Shown here: positions 33,404 to 40,327 of the stretch, piece by piece
Numbering within the stretch: position 1 is the first letter of the stretch
Layout: every line of letters begins with the position of its first letter
NCBI GenBank assembly: GCA_950097245.1
Contig: CATNCS010000001.1
Span: forward strand, 51,238 to 115,237
DNA: 64,000 bases
DNA from: an uncultured Oscillospiraceae bacterium
GTDB taxonomy: Bacteria; Bacillota; Clostridia; Oscillospirales; Oscillospiraceae
Direction of reading: 5' to 3'
Translations under genes and position numbers: made by a program
The notes under the pieces: generated by a model
Databases searched by the model: none
Seen by the model: only the letters and a program-made list of their open reading frames with translations
Told to the model about the DNA's origin: nothing

Positions 33404-33432
33404 ATCATACGATATTGATTGTTTAAAGTCAA
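33404..33432 (-). promoter_or_regulatory. Promoter of the DUF3048 gene
   Basis: Minus strand TTGACT, 17 bp, TATGAT. It directly follows the terminator of the upstream 67-aa gene (AGTCCGCC/GGCGGACTTTTTT, 33433-33458). Confidence 0.7.
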
Positions 33433-33482
33433 CAAAAAAGTCCGCCGGAGGGCGGACTGATGGATTTATCTCCGTTTTTTTG

Positions 33483-33686
33483 TCACACCGCCTTCAAACA
33501 GGCGTCCAGCTGCTCCCGAAGGGTCCGGCTGGCATCGGTCAGGTAGCCGCAGACAGCGTCGAATCCGTCCGTGCAGGGGTCCAGTGTCCGGTCCAGCCCC
33601 ATGGACATCAGATAGACTGCGTTGATACCACTGGAAATCTGGTTGACTGTCACGTCCAAATCAAGTAATTGCTCCCGTAAACTCAT
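33483..33686 (-). CDS. 67-residue helical protein, function unknown
   Basis: ATG 33686 with AAGGAGGAAACG upstream; the track extends further but without a better ribosome site. Starts MSLREQLLDLDVTVNQISSG and ends TLREQLDACLKAV. Two long amphipathic helices with a Cys/Asp/Gly turn (DPCTDGFDAVCGYL). No signal or known domain. A terminator (33433-33458) closes it. It lies 109 nt after the 59-aa gene and may be its co-transcribed partner. Confidence 0.7.
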   Translation of the reverse strand: MSLREQLLDLDVTVNQISSGINAVYLMSMGLDRTLDPCTDGFDAVCGYLTDASRTLREQLDACLKAV

Positions 33687-33795
33687 CGTTTCCTCCTTGA
33701 TTTTTCCCCGGCGATATGGCATAATCAGATTTGCCACTCCTCCGGGTTTGGTAATAGGAACAGTCCGTGACTTTTTGAGGGTTGGCGGGCTGTTT

Positions 33796-33975
33796 CTATT
33801 TGTTTTGACCGAGTTCCTCACCGATTTTTTCTAAAAGCCACTGTTTCTTTGTTTTCTGCTTCTCTTGAAGGCATTTATCTAACTTTTCCGCCAGTTCTAT
33901 GTCAATATCTACATAAAACGCTTTTGTGGCTTTTCGACGCTGCTTCATGTACTCGGCCCTGCTCTTGGGGGAGAT
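33796..33975 (-). CDS. Small basic DNA-binding-like protein with apparent AUU/AUC start
   Basis: About 59 residues starting at ISPKSRAEYMKQRRK, with an RHH/Arc-like body (AFYVDIDIELAEKLDKCL, then KTKKQWLLEKIGEEL). The near-perfect ribosome site AAGGAGGTGAT is followed 5-8 nt later only by ATT and ATC. The nearest GTG (33984) overlaps the ribosome site, and the upstream ATG lies in the -10 box and would not be transcribed. Related proteins I recall begin MSPK..EYMKERRK, so the ATC or ATT is the likely start. A 10-bp inverted repeat covers the promoter, suggesting autoregulation. Confidence 0.65.
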   Translation of the reverse strand: MSPKSRAEYMKQRRKATKAFYVDIDIELAEKLDKCLQEKQKTKKQWLLEKIGEELGQNK

Positions 33976-33992
33976 AATTATCACCTCCTTGT

Positions 33993-34032
33993 AACTTGTT
34001 ACCATTATATATTGTAACAAGTTGCAAGTCAA
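33993..34032. promoter_or_regulatory. Promoter and palindromic operator of the 59-aa gene
   Basis: Minus promoter TTGACT (34027-34032), 17 bp, TATAAT (34004-34009). Perfect 10-bp arms AACTTGTTAC (33993-34002) and GTAACAAGTT (34014-34023) flank the -10 element. Confidence 0.75.
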
Positions 34033-34044
34033 GGGGATTTTGCA

Positions 34045-34250
34045 AAGTTTTCTGTAGAACGAAAAAAAGCCCCTTTTGAAAGGGGCTCCGCCCGCAGGGC
34101 GGTGGGGATTGTGTTCGCGAAGCGAACATACGAAGTAATCAAGATTTTGTTTGCTTCGCACATTCCGGCTTCGCCGGAATACAATCCTCCGCCCCAGTGT
34201 GCGCACTGGGGCACCTCCTTTCAAAAGGAGGCTTGCCCCCGCGGGGGGAT
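34045..34250. repeat. Modular palindrome-chain element A
   Basis: About 200 bp built of adjacent palindromes: AGCCCCTTTTGAAAGGGGCT, CCGCCCGCAGGGCGG, GTTCGCGAAGCGAAC, TTCCGGCTTCGCCGGAA, GCCCCAGTGTGCGCACTGGG, CCTCCTTTCAAAAGGAGG. No ORF. The same style of element lies at 44225-44365. Probably a non-autonomous mobile or REP-like repeat. Confidence 0.65.
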
Positions 34251-34320
34251 GAGAGCAGAAAAAGCGGAAACCGCCACTCGGCCAAGTGACGGTTCCCTGA
34301 TTCTTTTGTACAAATCGTTT

Positions 34321-35442
34321 TTATTTGGCCGCCCAATTTCCGGTGGCCTCGGCGGTGAGGTAGGCGTTGACGAAGCCGTCCAGGTCGCCGTCCATCACGG
34401 AATTGATATTGCTGGTCTCAAAGGCGGTGCGGTTGTCCTTCACCATCTGATAGGGCATGAAGACGTAGGAGCGGATCTGGCTGCCCCACTCGATTTTCAG
34501 CTGGACGCCCTTCAAATCGGAGATCTTCTCCGCCTTCTCCTGCATCTGCAGCTCCACCAGCTTGGCCCGGAGCATCTTCATACAGTTGTCCTTGTTCTGG
34601 AACTGGGACCGCTCCTGCTGAGAAGCCACCACCACCCCGGTGGGCTTGTGGATGAGCCGGACGGCGGAGGAGGTCTTGTTCACGTGCTGGCCGCCGGCGC
34701 CGGAGGCCCGGTAGACCTGCATCTCAATGTCCTCAGGGCGGATGTCGATCTCCACGTCCTCGGGCAGATCGGGCATGACCTCCACCGAGGCAAAGGAGGT
34801 CTGCCGCCGGGCGTTGGCGTCGAAGGGGGACACCCGCACCAGCCGGTGGACGCCGTGCTCCCCCCGGAGGTAGCCGTAGGCGTTCTCCCCCTCGATCATG
34901 ATGGTGGCCGACTTGATACCCGCCTCGTCCCCCTCCTGGTAGTCCATGATCTGGTAGGTGAAGCCGTGGCGCTCGGTCCAGCGGGTGTACATCCGGTAGA
35001 GCATCTGGGCCCAGTCCTGGGCCTCGGTGCCCCCCGCCCCCGGGTGGATGGTGAGGATCACATTGGACCGGTCGTACTCCCCGGTGAGCAGGGTGGCCAG
35101 CCGGGCGGTCTCCATGTTGGCCTCCAGGGCGGCGAAGCCCTCCTCCAGTTCAGGGATGAGGGACTCGTCCTCAAACTCGTTGCCCATCTCGCACAGGGCC
35201 ATCAGGTCGTCCCACTGGCCCTGCCGCCTGTTCTGCTGGTCCACCTTGTCCTGGAGGTTCTTGATCCGCTGCTGGACCTTCTGCGCCTTGGCCAGATTGT
35301 CCCAGAAGCCGTCGGCGGCCGACTCGGCCTGGAGCATGTCCAGCTCCCGCTCCGCCCCCTCCAGGTCCAGGGCCTGGGCCAGCTCCTTCAGGGCCGGGGC
35401 CAGATTGTTCAGCTTTACCTTATACTCGTCAAATTGGAGCAT
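34321..35442 (-). CDS. prfB: Peptide chain release factor 2, no programmed frameshift
   Basis: 373 residues. Recognises UGA and UAA stop codons. The catalytic GGQ is in YRASGAGGQHVNKTSSAV, and the codon-recognition loop region follows HPGAGGTEAQDWAQM. The reading frame is continuous from ATG 35442 through the early region where many bacteria carry the UGA programmed frameshift, so autoregulation by frameshift is absent here. No hydrolase or secA gene is adjacent. The ribosome site is modest (GTGGGA). Confidence 0.96.
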   Translation of the reverse strand: MLQFDEYKVKLNNLAPALKELAQALDLEGAERELDMLQAESAADGFWDNLAKAQKVQQRIKNLQDKVDQQNRRQGQWDDLMALCEMGNEFEDESLIPELEEGFAALEANMETARLATLLTGEYDRSNVILTIHPGAGGTEAQDWAQMLYRMYTRWTERHGFTYQIMDYQEGDEAGIKSATIMIEGENAYGYLRGEHGVHRLVRVSPFDANARRQTSFASVEVMPDLPEDVEIDIRPEDIEMQVYRASGAGGQHVNKTSSAVRLIHKPTGVVVASQQERSQFQNKDNCMKMLRAKLVELQMQEKAEKISDLKGVQLKIEWGSQIRSYVFMPYQMVKDNRTAFETSNINSVMDGDLDGFVNAYLTAEATGNWAAK

Positions 35443-35585
35443 GTGTTTCCCACACTTTCTAAAATTCTTTCCGGACCATTATATAGGAACAGGGCAAAAA
35501 AGTAAAGGGAGTTTTCCCGACTTTTCCGCCGAAAACAGAAGCCCCGCGGAGACCGCAAGGCTTTTGAACCGTATTTCATCTCATG

Positions 35586-36380
35586 TCAGTCTCCCGCCCG
35601 CTGGCAGGCGACGACTACAAAGCGTCCGTTTTTGGTGTGGTAGCTGCAGGTGGACAGAACCAGGATCCGGTCCCCGTAGGCTGGCTCCACGCCGGTGTCG
35701 TAGAGGGCAAGCTTCCCAATCTGGTCGAAGTACTCCTGAAAGGCCTCCTGGTCGGGCAGCTCGGTGTACTGGTAGTACTGAAAGGTACCCGTCTCATTCA
35801 CCCGGTAAATTTTGCTGAAAAAGGCGGTGACCACCTCATACTCCCGGACCTCGTCCAGGGTGTCGAAGCGGATGACGGGGTGGGCCTGAGCGTACTCCAG
35901 GTTCTGATACTCGTCCAGGTCGCCGAACATGGAGCCGTCCTTCATGTGGTGGCCGTAGATGATGGCGTAGTCCCCGGCCGGGTCACACTTTCCGTCCAGA
36001 AACAGGGTGCCGCTGATGGCCCGCTTCTTTTCAAAGCTCCGGCGCAGGTAGTACTCCGGGTCCTCGGGGGTGTGCATGACGGGGTAGTCGATATTCGTAT
36101 CCTCAATCCACAGCCAGCCCGCCAGGTCGCTGTTCTCCTGAGCCAGGGCGGCGTACTCCGCCAGAATCAGCTCCTCCTCCGTGGGGCCCTGGGGCAGCTG
36201 CGCCCCCTCGGGCAGGGAGATGTGGATGGCGTCCCGCACCTGCTGAACCTGCCGGGCCAGCGCCTGATTGTCCGCCTTCTCCCGGTTGGAACGGAGCAGG
36301 TCCCGGGCCAGCAGTCCGGCGGAAACTGCAAACACCGCCACAAACACCAGCGTCGCCAGACGGCGCACGTTCTTTTTCAT
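35586..36380 (-). CDS. srtB: Class B sortase
   Basis: 264 residues. One N-terminal membrane anchor (residues ~7-28), then an extracellular sortase domain: IDYPVMHTPEDPEYYLRRSF, the catalytic His in YAIIYGHHMKDGSMFGDL, Cys in ILVLSTCSYHTKNGRFVVVA with Arg following the Cys in the class pattern. The insert helix before the Cys strand supports class B. It directly follows the SPQTG adhesin on the same strand, and class B sortases of C. difficile use (S/P)PxTG signals, so the adhesin is the likely substrate. AGGAGG precedes the ATG, just after a terminator. Confidence 0.95.
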   Translation of the reverse strand: MKKNVRRLATLVFVAVFAVSAGLLARDLLRSNREKADNQALARQVQQVRDAIHISLPEGAQLPQGPTEEELILAEYAALAQENSDLAGWLWIEDTNIDYPVMHTPEDPEYYLRRSFEKKRAISGTLFLDGKCDPAGDYAIIYGHHMKDGSMFGDLDEYQNLEYAQAHPVIRFDTLDEVREYEVVTAFFSKIYRVNETGTFQYYQYTELPDQEAFQEYFDQIGKLALYDTGVEPAYGDRILVLSTCSYHTKNGRFVVVACQRAGD

Positions 36381-36391
36381 AGGGCACCTCC

Positions 36392-36425
36392 TAAAAAAGG
36401 GGCGCCGGCGTTGCCGCCGGCGCCT
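36392..36425 (-). terminator. Terminator between the adhesin and srtB
   Basis: GGCGCCGGCGGCAACGCCGGCGCC then CTTTTTT on the minus strand. The srtB ribosome site begins right after the T-run. Some read-through would be needed if srtB relies on the adhesin promoter. Confidence 0.85.
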
Positions 36426-36447
36426 TTCTGCTCAGGCGAATCAGGGA

Positions 36448-39400
36448 TTACAGTTCGTCGCGCTTCTTGCCCAGCACCATGGCCAGCATCCCAAGCAGGG
36501 AGAATCCGCTCAGAGCGGCCCAGAGCGCCGTGTGGCTCCCGTCGCCGGTCTGGGGAGACTCAGCCAGAGGCACTTCCTCCTCGGGAATCTCAATCTCGGG
36601 CTCCTCGGGGAGGTTCGCCAGAGGCACTTCAGGCTCGGGAACATCTACCGTAGGATCCTCGGGGGGATTCTCGGGGGGCGGATTGTCGGGCTCGTCGTCG
36701 TCGTCATCGTCGTCGTCGCCACCGGGCTCATCGCGAACGGGGGTGGAGGTGTACTTGTTGTTGAAGGTCATCTTGTCATCACCAAGTTCACTCAAGACCT
36801 CATCACCGTTCTTGTCATAAGTCACTTTATAGATGACCATCTTTGCGGTCACCCTAGTACCTGTAATAGGCTCGCCCTTTCCGATCTCGAACTTATCCTC
36901 GATGTCATCCTTGCTGACAGTGACAACTACCTTGTACTTGGTCCCATCATAAATGATGTTCTCAGCACCGTCGTTGACCTCTGTGATATAGAACTCGTGG
37001 TCGCCCGTTTCCTTATCAAGGAAATAGCCCTCGGGGAACTTGATGACGATATCGCCATCAGCATTGTTGGTACCCGTGTAAATCGGATTGCCCGCTTTGT
37101 CCGTCAGGACAAATTTGAACTCGCCGTCCTTCAGGTCGCGGTCAGGAGTGGCCGCGGGGGCGTTCTCGTCCTTGGTCAGGGTCTTTGTTCCTTCGGGATC
37201 GTCCGGGTCATCGTACTCGAACACGTCCTCACCGATAATCAGCAGGCCGTTGTTGGCGATGCCGCCGCCGTGAGTCTTGGAGTAGTTGCCTTCGATCCAG
37301 ACGCCGCCAGTCGCAGCCCTAGCTGCGGCCTTAGCGGCTTCAATCGTCTCGGCATCGGGCTCCGCAGTTACGCCCAGCAGCCTGTCGGCATAGACAAGGT
37401 TTCCATCCTCATCCTTGGTAACCTGAACACAAGCTACCTTGCCATTGACAGTCTCCAGGTTACCCTTCTCATCATAGATGAACTTCCAGCCGACCCAGTT
37501 GGCGTCGCCACCGCCCAGCATTTGAGGACCAATAACAACGCCGGGTTTGCCATACTCGTTTGTTGACCAATCCGTCTGCTTGGCATCGCTGGCAGTGAAA
37601 ATATCCTGAGCGCCGTCCTTGAAGCCCTGGTTGTCCTTCCACAAGTCGTTTCCGTCGATCTTGGTTCCGTTCCCGTTATAGCCTTTGGAAGCAGCTTCGC
37701 CGTTGGCAGTATTCTCCCAGATGGCCGCACCGTTCTTGACATAAACGACAGTTTTGCCGTGGACACAGGCAGCCAGACCACCGCCCAGACCATCGGCCTT
37801 GTTGTCGGTGATGATGGCATTGTAGAGCTTCAGTTCACCGCCATTCTCAATGTAAATGCCGCCGCCACCAAGGTCACGCTCAGTGAGGGTCACATTATTG
37901 AGAATATGGCCGGCGGTGATGGTACCCTTGCCTTGGATATAGATGCCGCCGCCTTCACCGATATTGGCAGTGTTTCCAAGAACAGTACCGTCACTCATGT
38001 TGAAGGTGCCGTTGGGGAGCTTAATACTCCAGTCCTGCACCTTGCCATCATAGTATCTGGGCGAATCTGCGCCCTCGGTGAAGATGCCGCCACCTTCATC
38101 GGCAGTGTTGCCGGAGATGGTGCCTCCGTTCAAATTGAACCCAGCGCCATGACCAACATACACGCCGCCGCCCTGACCGATGGGTTCATTCTGACTGTTG
38201 GGGTTGCCGGTATCAGCGTGGTTATTGGAAATTGTACCGCCAGTCATGTTGAAGGTACTGTGTCCCGCGAATTTACCACTGTCATAGTAGTCCTTGACAG
38301 CTACGCCGCCGCCGTTTCCGCCGATCGCGCTGTTGTTGGTAATGGTACCGCCGGACATGTTAAAGGTACCGCCCTCTACCAGCACGCCGCCGCCGTCAGC
38401 CTCGTAGTGTTTATCCTTGTACATGTAATCTTTGACAGTATTGCCGGAAATTTCGCCGTCCTTCATATTGAAGGTACTGTCTTTGCCGACATATACACCG
38501 CCGCCGTTTGAACCTGTCGTATTACCAGAAATGGTACCGCCCTCCATAGTGAAGGAGCTGCCATTCTGGAGATAGACACCAGTGGTGCCACCAGTGATTG
38601 TACCACCGCCTTTGCTGTCATTCAGGGTCAGGTTACCTGAGTCTACCTTGACAACATTGTCCTTTCCGTTACCTGTCACGCTGTGTCCAAACAGGTCCAG
38701 GATGATTTTTCCGCCGGACGGGGTATTACCAATGGTAATGCTTCCGGCCTTGTCAGAGCTGCTGTGCGTGACATCATCTCTGAGCTGGATATAACGATCT
38801 GTGACATCGTTGTCACCTTTGACATCCCAGGTAACGATACTGTAGGTCCACTTACCGTCTTCGTCCTGAGTCCAGCCGTAGCCGTACTGCGTGTTGCCGT
38901 CAATATTGCCCACTACGCTTCCGTTTTCGGGCTTCTTGGGCTCCTCAGGGGTCTTCACTTCAGGAACCTCAGGCTGATCGCCTTCAGCGGGCTGGCCACC
39001 GGCGGGATTCTCACCATTGCCTTCGTTGGACTCGGTGTCCGCAGGAGTCTCAGAGGGCTCCACAGGGGGCTCGGTGTCCGCAGGGGGCTCGGTGTCTTCG
39101 GGCTCGGTGGGTTCGGTGCCTTCGCCATTGCCATCCTCGCTGGTGGTGTTGTCGTTGTTGACCTCGCCGCCTTCGGTGCCCTGAGTACCATCAGAGGTTT
39201 CAGAACCCTCAGTGGGAGTACCGGCGGTCTCACCGGAGTTGTCGGTATTGCTGGAGTCACCGGAGTCGGCACCGTCAGTGGAGCCGGACTGGTCAGACTC
39301 GCCGGGAGTGCTGGGCTCACTGGGAGCGCTGGAGTCGTCGCTGCCGCCATCGGGCTCAGGATCGGGCTCGGGTGTCTTGTCGGCCGGGAGGCTATCCGCA

Positions 39401-39546
39401 GGGGCACTCACCTCGGGCTTATCACTGCCGTCAATGGCCGCCTGCAGGTCGTCAAACGAAGCCGCAAAGACGTAGGAGCAGGTCATAGACGCGACCACAG
39501 TTAAGGCAAGTAATCGTGCCAAACATTTTTTCAATGTTTTTCTCAT
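36448..39546 (-). CDS. Large sortase-anchored surface adhesin (beta-helix plus pilin-like domain, SPQTG)
   Basis: 1032 residues from ATG 39546 after AAAGGAAG; the ORF track start runs back through the riboswitches. An export signal (MRKTLKKCLARLLALTVVAS) is followed by a ~150-residue Pro/Glu/Ser/Thr-rich low-complexity stalk. Residues ~230-600 hold many TFNMSGGTISNN / GGGVYVG-type repeats that fold as a right-handed beta-helix. A Spy0128/FctA-like pilin domain follows near residues 790-930 (FKFVLTDKAGNPIYTGT, ending KMTFNNKYT). Then comes an acidic/Pro region and the sorting signal ESPQTGD, membrane helix and KKRDEL. It is expressed under three c-di-GMP riboswitches and anchored most likely by the adjacent SrtB. 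Binding target unknown. Confidence 0.93.
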   Translation of the reverse strand: MRKTLKKCLARLLALTVVASMTCSYVFAASFDDLQAAIDGSDKPEVSAPADSLPADKTPEPDPEPDGGSDDSSAPSEPSTPGESDQSGSTDGADSGDSSNTDNSGETAGTPTEGSETSDGTQGTEGGEVNNDNTTSEDGNGEGTEPTEPEDTEPPADTEPPVEPSETPADTESNEGNGENPAGGQPAEGDQPEVPEVKTPEEPKKPENGSVVGNIDGNTQYGYGWTQDEDGKWTYSIVTWDVKGDNDVTDRYIQLRDDVTHSSSDKAGSITIGNTPSGGKIILDLFGHSVTGNGKDNVVKVDSGNLTLNDSKGGGTITGGTTGVYLQNGSSFTMEGGTISGNTTGSNGGGVYVGKDSTFNMKDGEISGNTVKDYMYKDKHYEADGGGVLVEGGTFNMSGGTITNNSAIGGNGGGVAVKDYYDSGKFAGHSTFNMTGGTISNNHADTGNPNSQNEPIGQGGGVYVGHGAGFNLNGGTISGNTADEGGGIFTEGADSPRYYDGKVQDWSIKLPNGTFNMSDGTVLGNTANIGEGGGIYIQGKGTITAGHILNNVTLTERDLGGGGIYIENGGELKLYNAIITDNKADGLGGGLAACVHGKTVVYVKNGAAIWENTANGEAASKGYNGNGTKIDGNDLWKDNQGFKDGAQDIFTASDAKQTDWSTNEYGKPGVVIGPQMLGGGDANWVGWKFIYDEKGNLETVNGKVACVQVTKDEDGNLVYADRLLGVTAEPDAETIEAAKAAARAATGGVWIEGNYSKTHGGGIANNGLLIIGEDVFEYDDPDDPEGTKTLTKDENAPAATPDRDLKDGEFKFVLTDKAGNPIYTGTNNADGDIVIKFPEGYFLDKETGDHEFYITEVNDGAENIIYDGTKYKVVVTVSKDDIEDKFEIGKGEPITGTRVTAKMVIYKVTYDKNGDEVLSELGDDKMTFNNKYTSTPVRDEPGGDDDDDDDDEPDNPPPENPPEDPTVDVPEPEVPLANLPEEPEIEIPEEEVPLAESPQTGDGSHTALWAALSGFSLLGMLAMVLGKKRDEL

Positions 39547-39588
39547 ATTTATCTTCCTTTCTTTGCAAATTGTCGGATGCAAAGTATC

Positions 39589-39668
39589 CGGCGGCCGGGC
39601 TGGCATTGTGCTGAGCACGTTAGCCCCCATAGCTTTGCGTCCCGTCATTTCTGGCGGTTTGCTAATCA
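39589..39668 (-). promoter_or_regulatory. c-di-GMP-I (GEMM) riboswitch 3, gene-proximal, G20A-like variant
   Basis: Minus strand: TTAGCAAACC, GAAA loop, GGGACGCAAAGCTATGGG, CTAA, then AATGCCAGCCCGGCCGCC, the conserved GEMM core and P3. By my alignment to the Vc2 aptamer the base before GCAAACC is the ligand-contacting G20; here it is A, whereas copies 1 and 2 have G. Confidence 0.9.
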
Positions 39669-39672
39669 TAAT

Positions 39673-39752
39673 CAGTAGCCGGGCGGTCATGGCCGGTGCG
39701 GCTTTAGACCCCATAGCTTTGCGTCGCGAGGTTTCCCCCGGTTTGCCTTTAT
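39673..39752 (-). promoter_or_regulatory. c-di-GMP-I (GEMM) riboswitch 2
   Basis: AAAGGCAAACC, GGGGGAAACCTC hairpin, GCGACGCAAAGCTATGGG, CTAA, then CATGACCGCCCGGCTAC. Compact form, butting directly onto copies 1 and 3. Confidence 0.93.
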
Positions 39753-39756
39753 GATT

Positions 39757-39905
39757 AGCAGCCAGGCTAACATAGCTGTCCGGAGCACGGCCTGCTATGG
39801 CCTGCTCCTCCTCCGCGAACATGACCCGCACATGGGCCATCAGAGGTTCGCCTTAGTCCCTATAGCTTTGCGTCCCAGAATTTCTTCTGGTTTGCCAAAG
39901 TGTCA
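39757..39905 (-). promoter_or_regulatory. c-di-GMP-I (GEMM) riboswitch 1 with extended P3
   Basis: TTTGGCAAACC, AGAAGAAATTCT hairpin, GGGACGCAAAGCTATAGGG, CTAA, then a long P3 arm before TATGTTAGCCTGGCTGC. About 70 nt longer than copies 2 and 3. Confidence 0.9.
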
Positions 39906-40167
39906 TAGTGTTCAGCGCGGTTATCCTGCCCGTGCCTGATTTCCGCTGTCCCTGACATGCGAAGACAGCGGAGCTACCGCCACGGCGGCGTCGCCTGAGC
40001 ATCCATTGGCCCCACCTCCTTACCTGGCCAGTCCGCGGGCCCAAAAGCCTCGCGGACGCATCCCCTCCCCCGTCTCCGGGGGTACGACGCTTCCCCTCAT
40101 ATCCAAGGATATGAGTAATGCCTCCATCCAGTGAGGAAACTCCTATTCCGCAGCCGATATTGAGGCA
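39906..40167 (-). other. Structured 5' part of the adhesin leader, RNA class unknown
   Basis: About 260 nt between the promoter and the first riboswitch. Contains stable hairpins (CATATCCTTGGATATG, CCCCCGGAGACGGGGG, GTCCGCGAGG...CCGCGGAC, CCGCTGTCT...GGGACAGCGG) and a 10-codon ORF with AAGGAGGTGGGGCCA before ATG (MDAQATPPWR). I recognise no known family. Confidence 0.5.
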
Positions 40168-40173
40168 CGTTAA

Positions 40174-40202
40174 ATTATACCACTACTCGCCGAAGAATTC
40201 AA
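40174..40202 (-). promoter_or_regulatory. Promoter of the adhesin transcript
   Basis: Minus strand TTGAAT, 17 bp, TATAAT. Predicted start near 40167 gives a ~620-nt leader. Confidence 0.75.
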
Positions 40203-40292
40203 GGGCTTCCTCCCGCCAAATTTCCCAAATCTGAAAATTTTGGTTCAACCTACCAGGTTTATGGAATTTTGTGCAAAAAACAGGAATAAAAC

Positions 40293-40322
40293 GGAAAAAG
40301 CCCGGGCCGCAGCCCAGGCTTT
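40293..40322 (-). terminator. Terminator of ilvE
   Basis: AGCCTGGGCTGCGGCCCGGGCT then TTTTTCC on the minus strand. Confidence 0.88.
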
Positions 40323-40327
40323 CTCTG

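Noticed and set aside
34045-34250. Possible CRISPR array or attachment site
   Set aside because: Repeats are different palindromes, not equal repeats with unique spacers, and no cas or integrase gene is nearby.
36642-36735. Asp-codon run (GAC/GAT repeats) in the adhesin
   Set aside because: A simple acidic linker before the sorting signal; slippage is possible but nothing shows phase variation.
39547-39840. N-terminal extension of the adhesin ORF in the track
   Set aside because: It translates the c-di-GMP riboswitches; the signal peptide begins at the ATG 39546 with a ribosome site.
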